A program made the translations under genes and the position numbers. The notes beneath the pieces were generated by a model. That model did not search any database and had not been told where the DNA came from. It saw only the letters and a list, made by a program, of their open reading frames with translations. Shown in pieces: positions 33,350-41,917 of a stretch of 64,000 nt of DNA. The stretch is taken from NCBI RefSeq assembly GCF_900167415.1, contig NZ_FUWU01000001.1, forward strand, positions 1 to 64,000. The letters are read 5' to 3'. This stretch comes from Fibrobacter intestinalis (GTDB lineage Bacteria > Fibrobacterota > Fibrobacteria > Fibrobacterales > Fibrobacteraceae). Within the stretch, counting starts at the first letter, position 1. Each line of letters begins with the position of its first letter.

Positions 33350-35956
33350 TTACACAAGACGACGAACGTGTTTGTTGAACCAGACGACGAATGGCGCGCA
33401 GATAAACACCGAGGAATAGGTGCCGACAATGGCGCCGAACGTCATCACAAGGCCGAAGTCACGAATGGAAGAACCGCCCATAACGGCTAGAATCACACAG
33501 ACAAACAACGTCGAAAGCGAAGTAATCACTGTACGGCTGAAACTTTGAGAAACAGAAGCATCGACGGTTTTCGCAAAATCCGATCCTCCGTGGAGTTTCA
33601 CATTTTCGCGAATGCGGTCATAGTTAACAATCGTGTCGTTTACCGAGTAACCGATCATCGTCAGGAAAGCAGCAACCATAGCTCCGTCCACGGAAAGTCC
33701 CAAAAGCGATACAAAGCCGACGGTGAGAACAGTATCGTGCACAAGTCCCAACACCGCACCCAAGCCAAAGCCAAGGCCGAGTTTACCAAAGCGGAACCAG
33801 ACATACAGACAAATGGCAAGCCAAGCAAGGAAAACGGAAAGAATCGCATTGAATCGCAATTCTTCACCGATGGTTGCTCCGACTTCATCTTGAGAAAGAA
33901 TCTGCACGCGTTCGTCGGAATCAATGGCCTTAATCACATCTGCGCCTTGTTCGCTCTTTACAGAAACTTCATAGGTGTTTTGCAAAGATGTTGCGCCCAT
34001 GGTGCGAACCGTTCCATCGGTCACATTGAATTTGGCGAGTACAGCGTTCAAATCTTTCAGATGATCTTCGGCGTCGTTGTATTGCACCCGGAAGACGGTT
34101 CCACCAGTAAAGTCGATGCTGAAATTAAATCCTTTGAATACGGAAAAGGCGAGAGCGATAATCACACAAATCGCAGAAATCGACACAAAAACTTTTGCCT
34201 TGCTCGTAATTGGCAAATGCGCCCGGTTCAAAGCGGCAAAACCCGCTCCAATCGAAATCGCGTTCGTATCCTGCTTGGCAAGCTTCAAGTCGAAAATAGC
34301 GCGGGTAACGGTAAGGGCCGTAAACATCGAACCGGCAATGCCAATCATCAGAGTGAGGCCGAAACCTTTTACCGAACCCGTTCCAATCTTGTAAAGAATC
34401 AAAGCGGTGAGGAAAGTGGTCAAGTTAGAGTCGAAGATGGCACTGAAAGCGCGTTCGTAACCTTTCGCAATTGCCGCTCGAGCTTTGTTGCCCGCCCGAA
34501 GTTCTTCCCGGATACGTTCGAAAATAATCACGTTGGCGTCAATGGACATACCTACAGTGAGCACCATACCAGCAATACCGGGCAAAGTCAGAGTGGCGCC
34601 GAAAGCCGAAAGGACTGCTGCGGTAATCAAAGCGTTACAGACCAGACCGACGCTGGCGACAAGACCGCCAAACCGGTAATACATAATCATAAAGAGAATG
34701 GTAATGATAATACCGATTAAAGCAGAGCCAAAACCGCTGCGGATATTGTCTTCTCCGAGGGTGGCGCCAATCGTGCGGCTTTCGATGATGTTCATCGGGG
34801 CTTTCAGTGCGCCGGAACGAAGTACCACCGCCAAGCGATTCGCTTCCGCCATATCGTCAAGACCTGTGATTTGCGCTTCTCCATTCGGAATGCGGTCGCG
34901 GATAACAGGAGCACTGATAACTTGGTCGTCCAAAACAATCGCCATTTGCTTGCCGATATTTGCCGCAGTCACTGCGCCAAAACGCTTGGGGCCAATGCCC
35001 GAGAACTTGAGGCTAACGGCAACTTCACCCGAATTTGTTCCGTCAGAAACACGATAGGGGCGAGCATCGGAAACGTATTCACCGCTCATTTCCGCACGAC
35101 GCTTGAGCAAATACAAGCGTTTTGCTTTAATCGGAGAATCTTTCAACTTTTCAAAACCGGAACCCCAGGCGAAAACGACATCGTGCGGGATCAAGCTCTG
35201 GACGGTGCGATCGTTCAAAATGCGTTTAATCGTTTCGATTTGTTCCTGGGCGACAAACCCGCCGTTGCCGAAAGAAAGGTAAAGAGCGGAAAGAGCCGTT
35301 CCCGTTGCCGAGGATTTGACGGAATCCGAACCGGCTGTTGCAGTCAAATCCGTTTTAGCAAGATCATCAGACTTTGCGTTGCCTGCGAAAAGTTCCGCAT
35401 CGGAAAGGGTGTCTTTTTTCGCCGTTGTGACGGGTTCAGCCGCTGCCGAATCCGCTTGTACGCTGTCTTTCACGTCGCTCCGACCCAGCAGATAATTGTC
35501 AATCAGCATGACAATTTGCGAAAACTTTTCCTGTTCCGCCAGGATTTTGAATTCCAGCTTGGCGGTGCTGCCGACAAGCGCCTTTGCCGTAGAATCATCC
35601 ACGCCCGCCAGTTCAACATTAATCCGGTCGTTGCCCGAAGGGGAAATCTGCGGTTCCGAAAGACCAAACTGGTCCACGCGGTTACGGACAATTTCCAGCG
35701 ATTGTTGCTGGATGTCTTTAATATCTTCTGTTTTAAGACCTTTGCTGTCTATTTGGAGGGTAATGCTAGTTCCTCCGGCAAGATCTAGACCAAAATTCAT
35801 CGCCTTGGCGGCTACTTTTGGATTTTGCTTGATAAATTCCTTCTTCGCTTCACCCGATTTGGAGTGTACTTGAATGGAGGGAATTATCGACCATGCGGCA
35901 AGAAGGATGACTCCGAGTATGATAAACTCGCGCATTCCAAATAATTTTTTTTTCAT
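33350..35956 (-). CDS. secDF: single-chain SecDF protein-export subunit
   Basis: The 868-residue protein joins SecD and SecF. The SecD half has a first membrane helix, the NFGLDLAGGTSITLQ motif, a periplasmic P1 region with an insertion rich in Asp, Ser and Thr (about 180-240), and a five-helix bundle with MSIDANVIIFERIREE. The SecF half starts near residue 600 with FNFSIDFTGGTVFRVQ and ends with GYSVNDTIVNYDRIREN and further helices. SecDF uses proton flow to pull secreted proteins on the periplasmic side. Fused SecDF occurs in Bacillus and in Bacteroidetes/Fibrobacter-like bacteria. The ATG follows only a weak ribosome site. Confidence 0.95.
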   Translation of the reverse strand: MKKKLFGMREFIILGVILLAAWSIIPSIQVHSKSGEAKKEFIKQNPKVAAKAMNFGLDLAGGTSITLQIDSKGLKTEDIKDIQQQSLEIVRNRVDQFGLSEPQISPSGNDRINVELAGVDDSTAKALVGSTAKLEFKILAEQEKFSQIVMLIDNYLLGRSDVKDSVQADSAAAEPVTTAKKDTLSDAELFAGNAKSDDLAKTDLTATAGSDSVKSSATGTALSALYLSFGNGGFVAQEQIETIKRILNDRTVQSLIPHDVVFAWGSGFEKLKDSPIKAKRLYLLKRRAEMSGEYVSDARPYRVSDGTNSGEVAVSLKFSGIGPKRFGAVTAANIGKQMAIVLDDQVISAPVIRDRIPNGEAQITGLDDMAEANRLAVVLRSGALKAPMNIIESRTIGATLGEDNIRSGFGSALIGIIITILFMIMYYRFGGLVASVGLVCNALITAAVLSAFGATLTLPGIAGMVLTVGMSIDANVIIFERIREELRAGNKARAAIAKGYERAFSAIFDSNLTTFLTALILYKIGTGSVKGFGLTLMIGIAGSMFTALTVTRAIFDLKLAKQDTNAISIGAGFAALNRAHLPITSKAKVFVSISAICVIIALAFSVFKGFNFSIDFTGGTVFRVQYNDAEDHLKDLNAVLAKFNVTDGTVRTMGATSLQNTYEVSVKSEQGADVIKAIDSDERVQILSQDEVGATIGEELRFNAILSVFLAWLAICLYVWFRFGKLGLGFGLGAVLGLVHDTVLTVGFVSLLGLSVDGAMVAAFLTMIGYSVNDTIVNYDRIRENVKLHGGSDFAKTVDASVSQSFSRTVITSLSTLFVCVILAVMGGSSIRDFGLVMTFGAIVGTYSSVFICAPFVVWFNKHVRRLV

Positions 35957-36015
35957 CTGATCATTTTCCTTAAAGGCTTGAGAAACCTAAAATTTGGGCT
36001 TAAATTTAGAAATTT

Positions 36016-37452
36016 TTATAAGATGGTTGGACGTTTGGTGAGAACAATGCCATCCTTGGCAACAAAGTAGCCTGCAACGCCCGCAATCGGAGACTTTCCG
36101 CTTTCATAAATCACTTCTGTTCGTGCGGAAATTCCCGGCAACGGAACGGGGCCTGGAAATCCGAGGCGCAATTCCACCAGCGTTTTATTGTATTGGCGGC
36201 AAATCAGCAGTCCTTGTCCTTCGGGGCGAATGGAAAAAGTTCCCATGGACATCGCCGATTCCCGTTTCCGAAAAGCGAGAAAAGTTTGCACTAGGCGAAA
36301 AATCTCGGAATTTTTAGCGTCGGGCAGTTCTTGCCAAGGGAAACAGCGGCGATTGTCCGGATCTTTTCCGCCTTCCATTCCGATTTCATCGCCATAATAA
36401 AGAGAGATGGCTCCGGGCAAAGTCAAAAGCAAAGCCCAAGCGACGGCAGCCCGACAGGAATTTCCCCCGGCAAGGGTAAGCAAGCGAGCGGTATCATGGC
36501 TTCCAAACAAATTCATTTGCACGCCGAACAGCTTTCGCTCCAATAGATTCTGGAAGGCATTGCAAAATTCAGCAGAGTCCATTCCAGAAACCGAAACGGC
36601 CGTCGGATCGCCCGTCGAAACGGCATTTGAAGAAGACATCCCCTCGGGGAACAAAAAACGCAGAGCAAGTTTTCGCACAGGATAGTTCATCACTCCGTCA
36701 AATTGGTCGCCAGCCAGCCAGCGCGACGGATCTTCCCAAATTTCACCCATGATATACGCTTCGGGATTCCACTTTTTGACTCGTCGCCGAAACTCCCGCC
36801 AAAAATCGTCGTCATCAATTTCATTGGGCACGTCCAGACGCCAGCCGTCAATGCCTCGGCGAATCCAAAATTCCGCGACCCGTAACAGGTATTCCCGGGT
36901 TTCTAGATTATCGGTGTTGAACTTTGGCAAAGCAGGCATTCCCCACCAGCAATCGTAATTCGGTTTTTCGGAGTAGGCGTTCACCGGAAAAGAATGAAAG
37001 TGGAACCAATTTTTATAGGGCGACGCTTCGCCTTCTTCCATCGCAGAGACAAATGGAAAAAATCCCCGCGAACAATGATTAAAGACGCCGTCCAAAATGA
37101 TTCGCATTTCTCGTTTGTGCACTTCCCGCACAAGCTCGTCAAAATCTTCAATGGTTCCTAGCACCGGATCGATTTGCAAATAGTCCACGGTATGGTAGCG
37201 ATGATTTGCGGCGCTTTTAAAAATCGGGCATAGGTACAGCGCATTGGCTCCCAAGTCTTGGATGTAATCCAGTTTTTCAATGATCCCGCGAAGATTTCCT
37301 CCGCAAAATCCGTGCACTTCGGGCTTGGCTCCCCAATTGTGAAAACTGCCGGCGCATTCGTACTTTGGCGATCGGGCGAATCTATCGGGGAAAATCTGAT
37401 AAAATACGGCGGAACGAACCCAATCGGGACAATGAAAATCTTGAGGCGCACT
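36016..37452 (-). CDS. GH13 alpha-amylase-family glycoside hydrolase
   Basis: From the ATG at 37452 the protein is 478 residues and has no signal peptide, so it is likely cytoplasmic. The (beta/alpha)8 core is complete: the DGVFNHCSRGF region, nucleophile D207 in DGWRLDVPNE, acid/base E237 in MGEIWED and stabiliser D320 in GSHDTARLL. The N-terminal WVRSAVFYQIFPDRF is like neopullulanase/cyclomaltodextrinase enzymes, but their N-terminal CBM34 domain is missing. It would cut maltodextrins or cyclodextrins, fitting with malQ just upstream in the same direction. An ATG 11 codons earlier exists; the chosen one has CAGG at a fair distance. Confidence 0.9.
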   Translation of the reverse strand, partial: SAPQDFHCPDWVRSAVFYQIFPDRFARSPKYECAGSFHNWGAKPEVHGFCGGNLRGIIEKLDYIQDLGANALYLCPIFKSAANHRYHTVDYLQIDPVLGTIEDFDELVREVHKREMRIILDGVFNHCSRGFFPFVSAMEEGEASPYKNWFHFHSFPVNAYSEKPNYDCWWGMPALPKFNTDNLETREYLLRVAEFWIRRGIDGWRLDVPNEIDDDDFWREFRRRVKKWNPEAYIMGEIWEDPSRWLAGDQFDGVMNYPVRKLALRFLFPEGMSSSNAVSTGDPTAVSVSGMDSAEFCNAFQNLLERKLFGVQMNLFGSHDTARLLTLAGGNSCRAAVAWALLLTLPGAISLYYGDEIGMEGGKDPDNRRCFPWQELPDAKNSEIFRLVQTFLAFRKRESAMSMGTFSIRPEGQGLLICRQYNKTLVELRLGFPGPVPLPGISARTEVIYESGKSPIAGVAGYFVAKDGIVLTKRPTIL

Positions 37453-37491
37453 CATAAAAAAGAACCTGTTTCTGCTGCAAAACAATACATC

Positions 37492-37584
37492 TCATTTTTC
37501 CTTTTCGGCATTTTTGAATGAGTTCATTTTCTTGTCTTCGGCGTCCATTTCAACGGTTTCACCACCGACAATGCCAGAACCCAT
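37492..37584 (-). CDS. possible small protein between malQ and the GH13 gene
   Basis: A minus-strand frame is open from 37641 to a TGA at 37492, and its composition looks coding: basic at first (S-H-R-N-K-R-H-Y), then acidic (E-T-V-E-M-D-A-E-D-K-K). The only ATG gives a 30-residue product from 37584. A short upstream ATG (37646) is cut off by TAG after four codons in another frame. It is either a tiny gene, a remnant, or chance. Confidence 0.3.
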   Translation of the reverse strand: MGSGIVGGETVEMDAEDKKMNSFKNAEKEK

Positions 37585-37650
37585 AAAATGACTCTGGGCA
37601 TCATAATGGCGTTTGTTCCGATGGGAACGTGATTTCCTAGCTTACATTCA

Positions 37651-39621
37651 TCAGCGCAAAGACCGGTTTGCTCGCGCGTTCACGAGTTTCGCAATTTCGT
37701 TTTTCAACGTCGAGTTGTCTGAAAGTTCTTCCACCGTGCAAGGCATTTTGTAAGCCCAGTTTTGCGGTCCGACCGTTCCCGGCGTATTTACCCGTTCATC
37801 TTCGGGATTTTGCGGCGTCCAGCGGGAACTGAGCGCAAGAAAATCTTGCACCGGAAGAATGCAGAACAAACTGTTCGACTGGAAAATATTGCTGATTAAC
37901 AATTTGACGACATCCGGGGAAAGGCTTTGCGGAGCATCTCCTTCCAAATGCAAATGATTTTTCCAGAACAAATTTTTATCAAAATCCGGTTCGTTCCAGA
38001 GCCCCAAAAGGGTAGAAGTATCATGAACGCTCGTTGTAGAAACAGAAAGTCTAGGATATTCGGAAACGTCGTAATAAGGTTGTCCCGGAGCGTCCCAGTT
38101 TCTTGCCCAACGTTCTACGCGAAGCGAATTGATTTGCAGTTCTCCCAAAACGCTAGGAACACAATGCGGAACAGCACCCAAATCTTCAGCGCAGACGACC
38201 ATGTCGGTTTCTTGAGCGAGCACGGTGAGCAATTTTTTCCCATTGGCATACCAGATGGATTCTTGAGAGGCTTCATTGGCATGCAGCAAACGTCCCAGTA
38301 TTTCTTGCTCATTTTGCGGAAGGGTTTTCAGAACCGGAGCATTGTACCAATACCAGAAAGGATAGTAAGTATTCGCAGGTGATCCGGGAACAAAAATGCG
38401 GTTCCACTGGACTTTCAACAAGGCGTCTTTTACGGATTGCTCTTCTGCGGAATCAATAATGGCGCTTTCGCAGTCAAATTCCTTTTTGAAAACATAGCGG
38501 TCGCTGGTAAATGGCAAGAATTCAAAATATTTTTCAAGGCAACTTTCGGTCGCTTCACCAAGAAATTCCCGAAGCTGCTCTTTGGAATAATTGGGACGCT
38601 GTAGATATTCGACGGTCTCTTTTTTGAATCCCGCCGCCGACAATTCGGTCTGCGTAACCGGTACTGCGGGCGAAAAATGCCCGAGAATTCCGGTGCGTTC
38701 GTTCTGCGGAATCGCCCAAATTCGAAAAAATCCCAAAACGTGATCGATACGATATGCGTGATAAAATTTGCTCGCTTGCGCCAGACGTTCACGCCACCAT
38801 GTAAAATTTTCCTGTTCTATAACGTCCCAACGATACGTTGGAAATCCCCAGTTTTGGCCGCTGTAGCTGAACATATCTGGCGGAGCACCGGCGCGGTCGT
38901 CCAAAGAAAAATACCGGCGGTTAAACCAGACGTCCGCACTATCTTCGTTGATAAGGATAGGGATATCGCCTTTTAGACGGACTCCCATTTCCGTCAATTT
39001 ATTGGAAGCGACTTTGAATTGCGCTTCCGCTTCAAATTGCATCCAGCATTGGAACAAAACATCCTTGCGGTGCTTGCGATATAGCGAATTGACCCGCAAA
39101 GCAGTCGGGTCTTGGTCTTCTTTCCAAGAACGCCAACTCGATTCTCCGTTTTTCTCTTTGAGCATCGCATAGACGGCGTATGGTTTTATCCACGAGTTGG
39201 CTTCAATCCATTTAGCAAGGGCGACGTTCTTGTCGAACATCGCATAATTGGCATCAAAAATTTTTCGCAGAATTTGCCGTTTCGCTCGGGCGATTTCCGC
39301 ATAATGCACCTTTGTTTCGGCGGCGAATCGCTTTTGCAAAGTTTGAATGTCCTTCTTGAATGCGTCGGCTCCGTGAACAATTTGCAAACGGATAAAAACC
39401 GGATTGAGAGCAAAGGCACTTCTTGCGCTATAAGGAGAAGATTCGTAGCCGGTATCGTTTACAGGTAAAATTTGGATGACGTTCAATCCGCAAGTTTTTG
39501 CCCAGGTTCCAAACGGAACTAAATCCAAAAATTCGCCGATGCCTACACAGTCTTGAGTCTTCAGGGAAAATACAGGAACGGCCACGCCGCTTTGAAAACA
39601 AGAAAATTCACCGTATCGCAT
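37651..39621 (-). CDS. malQ: 4-alpha-glucanotransferase (amylomaltase)
   Basis: The 656-residue GH77 enzyme moves glucan segments between maltodextrins, releasing glucose. Conserved blocks: ILPVNDTG near residue 52, SSPYSARSAFALNPVF, the nucleophile Asp in YRIDHVLGFFRIW, the acid/base Glu in VVCAEDLGAVP and the third Asp in TTSVHDTSTLLGLW. Length is as in DPE2-like/bacterial MalQ without N-terminal starch-binding domains. It works with the GH13 enzyme downstream in glycogen and maltodextrin use. Confidence 0.95.
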   Translation of the reverse strand: MRYGEFSCFQSGVAVPVFSLKTQDCVGIGEFLDLVPFGTWAKTCGLNVIQILPVNDTGYESSPYSARSAFALNPVFIRLQIVHGADAFKKDIQTLQKRFAAETKVHYAEIARAKRQILRKIFDANYAMFDKNVALAKWIEANSWIKPYAVYAMLKEKNGESSWRSWKEDQDPTALRVNSLYRKHRKDVLFQCWMQFEAEAQFKVASNKLTEMGVRLKGDIPILINEDSADVWFNRRYFSLDDRAGAPPDMFSYSGQNWGFPTYRWDVIEQENFTWWRERLAQASKFYHAYRIDHVLGFFRIWAIPQNERTGILGHFSPAVPVTQTELSAAGFKKETVEYLQRPNYSKEQLREFLGEATESCLEKYFEFLPFTSDRYVFKKEFDCESAIIDSAEEQSVKDALLKVQWNRIFVPGSPANTYYPFWYWYNAPVLKTLPQNEQEILGRLLHANEASQESIWYANGKKLLTVLAQETDMVVCAEDLGAVPHCVPSVLGELQINSLRVERWARNWDAPGQPYYDVSEYPRLSVSTTSVHDTSTLLGLWNEPDFDKNLFWKNHLHLEGDAPQSLSPDVVKLLISNIFQSNSLFCILPVQDFLALSSRWTPQNPEDERVNTPGTVGPQNWAYKMPCTVEELSDNSTLKNEIAKLVNARANRSLR

Positions 39622-39715
39622 AATTCAAAGATATATTAAAAAGTAAAATTCGTGCCGCATTTAAATGTTACGCCATTTCCGTGCAGTGCTTTTCCGAACA
39701 GTTGTTTCAAAATAT

Positions 39716-40531
39716 TTAAACAATCAAATCTTCGGGACGAGGGTATTTACGAGGGCGTCCTCGCTTCCGTTTAGCAAGAACCGGTTTCCCATCAGGACCG
39801 ATTTGCATGGGAGGGAGGGAGACTCCCGCCGCTGCAGCTGCGGCACCTGCTACAGCCAGAGCGGAACCCGGCTTAAAAAGGGCGGCCAAATCCGGTGCGG
39901 TTTTAGGCTCTCCATTTTCGGCTTGCGCTCCAGCGGCGACAGCGGCAAGAGCGGCTTTCTGTGCTGCAAGAGCGGCTTCCGCCAAATGCTTTCGGACGAT
40001 TTCCCGCTGACGCTTCGCTTCTTCTTCGGCACGCTTTTTGGCAAGTTCTTCCGTTGAAATGATTTCCGTTTTAGCGGCACCAAATTTTGCACCGCCAAAG
40101 GAACCCACAAGAACCCGTCCCGAACTAGGTTGCGCTGGAAGCGGCGCAACGGAAGGCTTAGGAGCCAGAACAGGTTCTGGCGTCGAGAGTTTTTTCATCT
40201 GCCCCGGAACAAAAAGCGTTTTTTTGTGAGAAGGCAGCGGACGTTCTGTATATCGAGTTTGTCGGTTTCCTTCAAAATCCGACATCTTGGGCATAGGCCT
40301 TGAATAATGCGAGATTTCGTCCCTGTTTTTATATTGGGCCGCAATTTGGCGAATGCGTTCCTGTTCTTTGGCGATTTTCCGAGCTTCGCGTTCCTTTTTA
40401 GAAGGGCGAAAACGGTCGCTTTTTTTCTCGTCAACGGGGTGCAACGCTAAAATTTCTTCATTAGAAAGACCGCGTAATTCAGGAGGAACCTCTATAATCG
40501 GGAGATTTTCAATGTTTGTTTGTTGTGTCAT
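39716..40531 (-). CDS. low-complexity protein with C-terminal AT-hook
   Basis: The 271-residue protein has no signal peptide. Its N-terminal 75 residues are charged (LSNEEILALHPVDEKK, then Lys/Arg/Glu-rich). The middle is Pro/Ala/Lys-rich and probably disordered. Residues about 165-205 form a charged alanine-rich helix (ELAKKRAEEEAKRQREIV). An Ala-rich stretch follows. The C terminus has K-R-K-R-G-R-P-R-K-Y-P at 254-264, a textbook AT-hook (core GRP flanked by Arg/Lys) for binding the minor groove of AT-rich DNA. It may be a nucleoid-associated or regulatory protein. Divergent from the AlkD-like gene. Confidence 0.8.
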   Translation of the reverse strand: MTQQTNIENLPIIEVPPELRGLSNEEILALHPVDEKKSDRFRPSKKEREARKIAKEQERIRQIAAQYKNRDEISHYSRPMPKMSDFEGNRQTRYTERPLPSHKKTLFVPGQMKKLSTPEPVLAPKPSVAPLPAQPSSGRVLVGSFGGAKFGAAKTEIISTEELAKKRAEEEAKRQREIVRKHLAEAALAAQKAALAAVAAGAQAENGEPKTAPDLAALFKPGSALAVAGAAAAAAGVSLPPMQIGPDGKPVLAKRKRGRPRKYPRPEDLIV

Positions 40532-40647
40532 TTTGAATAAAAACGCTATAAAAGCAAAAGGCAGAACATTTTACCCTTATTTAATTTAAAAAAATCTATT
40601 TGTCAAGACCTAGAAATTCTGGAAAGAGTGTTGTATTTTTTAGGCAA

Positions 40648-41310
40648 ATGCTTCGATTTACACAAGATATTATTTTGGCGCTCCGGGCGAGAGCGAATGA
40701 AGAAGAAGCTCATGCGATGTCAAAAAGCATGAGGGACTCGTTCGATTTTCTCGGAGTAAATGTTTATAAACGTCGGGAAGCAACCTATCCCATTTTTGAC
40801 AAGAATCCGCCTCAAAACGGTGACGAATTGGCTGCAAAAATTACGGATATGTGGGCGCAACCTTATCGCGAAGTGCAATATGCAGCCTGTGACTATCTTT
40901 TTAGGCATAAGAACCTGCTGGGTGGACAGCACTTGAATTTTTTGAAAATGCTGATTAAAACCCGCCCCTGGAAAGACACCGTCGATACGATTTCCACGAG
41001 TATTCTCGGAAGTCTGGCTTGGAGAATCCCGCCGATTCGCCAGAAAATCGCCACTTGGATTCATGATCCAAACATTTGGGTTCGCCGCAGCGTGATTCTT
41101 TTTCAGTTTCAATACAAGAATCATACAAATTGGGATTTGCTCAAGTCCTGCTGTCTGTATTGCGCCAAAGACGAGAATTATTACATCCGGACCGGAATCG
41201 GGCAAGCGCTTTCGGAATACGCGAAAATCAACCCGAATGAAGTCCGCCACTTTGTGATGGACACGGATTTGCCCGCGCAAACTTCGCAGGAGATTCTTCG
41301 GAATATCTAA
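40648..41310 (+). CDS. AlkD-like DNA alkylation repair (HEAT-repeat) protein
   Basis: From the ATG at 40648 the protein has 220 residues. It is all-helical and follows the AlkD pattern: REVQYAACDYL, then a TRPWKDTVDTIS segment where AlkD has its key Trp/Asp, D-P-N-I-W-V-R-R-S-V-I-L-F-Q-F and IRTGIGQALSEYAKINP. AlkD enzymes excise N3- and N7-alkylated purines by wrapping the DNA backbone. W and D of the active centre are present, so it may be active. A TTG 16 codons upstream is possible but lacks support. It ends in a strong hairpin. Confidence 0.85.
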   Translation: MLRFTQDIILALRARANEEEAHAMSKSMRDSFDFLGVNVYKRREATYPIFDKNPPQNGDELAAKITDMWAQPYREVQYAACDYLFRHKNLLGGQHLNFLKMLIKTRPWKDTVDTISTSILGSLAWRIPPIRQKIATWIHDPNIWVRRSVILFQFQYKNHTNWDLLKSCCLYCAKDENYYIRTGIGQALSEYAKINPNEVRHFVMDTDLPAQTSQEILRNI

Positions 41311-41331
41311 ATCTTTCTTTGTCGTTCTTTG

Positions 41332-41366
41332 AAGCAGCGGCCCCCAAAGTGCGCTGCTTTATTTTT
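41332..41366 (+). terminator. terminator after the AlkD-like gene
   Basis: An eight-base AAGCAGCG/CGCTGCTT stem with a 12-base loop is followed by TTATTTTT. It lies 22 bases after the stop codon. Confidence 0.75.
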
Positions 41367-41401
41367 AAAATGTCGCTAGAAATCTAAACTCGGACGAAAA
41401 C

Positions 41402-41836
41402 ATGAAATTTCTGATTCAGCGGGTAAAGCAAGCCCAAGTGGATATCGCTAAAGAAACGGTAGGAAAAATCGGGCAAGGTCTTCTGGTGCTGATAGGAATC
41501 GGCAAGGACGACTCGCGGGAAACGGCAGAACGCTTGGTGAAAAAGACGCTCTCCCTGCGAATTTTTGCAGATGCCGACGGCAAAACGAATCTTTCGCTAC
41601 GGGATGTCGGCGGAAGTCTGCTTCTCGTTTCTCAATTCACCCTTTATGCGGATTGCCATAAAGGCAATCGTCCCACATTTAATAACGCCGGCAACGCGGA
41701 ACTAGCGAAATCTCTCTACGAATACACCATCGAATTGTGCAAAAAAGAAAATGTCCCTGTCGAAACGGGACGCTTCGGGGCCGATATGGCGGTTTCCCTG
41801 CTGAATGATGGTCCTTTTACTCTTTTGCTGGAGTAA
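41402..41836 (+). CDS. dtd: D-aminoacyl-tRNA deacylase
   Basis: The 144-residue enzyme removes D-amino acids (and glycine mischarged on tRNA-Ala) from tRNA. Both signature motifs are present: SQFTLYAD at 77-84, with Thr80 in the active site, and the cross-subunit Gly-cisPro motif in NDGPFTLLLE (G137-P138). Length and start are standard. Confidence 0.96.
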   Translation: MKFLIQRVKQAQVDIAKETVGKIGQGLLVLIGIGKDDSRETAERLVKKTLSLRIFADADGKTNLSLRDVGGSLLLVSQFTLYADCHKGNRPTFNNAGNAELAKSLYEYTIELCKKENVPVETGRFGADMAVSLLNDGPFTLLLE

Positions 41837-41917
41837 TTTTCCTTTTTTCTTTCCAAGCCTTGCTCGGTTTTGCGCGTTATCAAAAAAATTCAACCAGTTT
41901 TTTCTAACTTTACCCGT

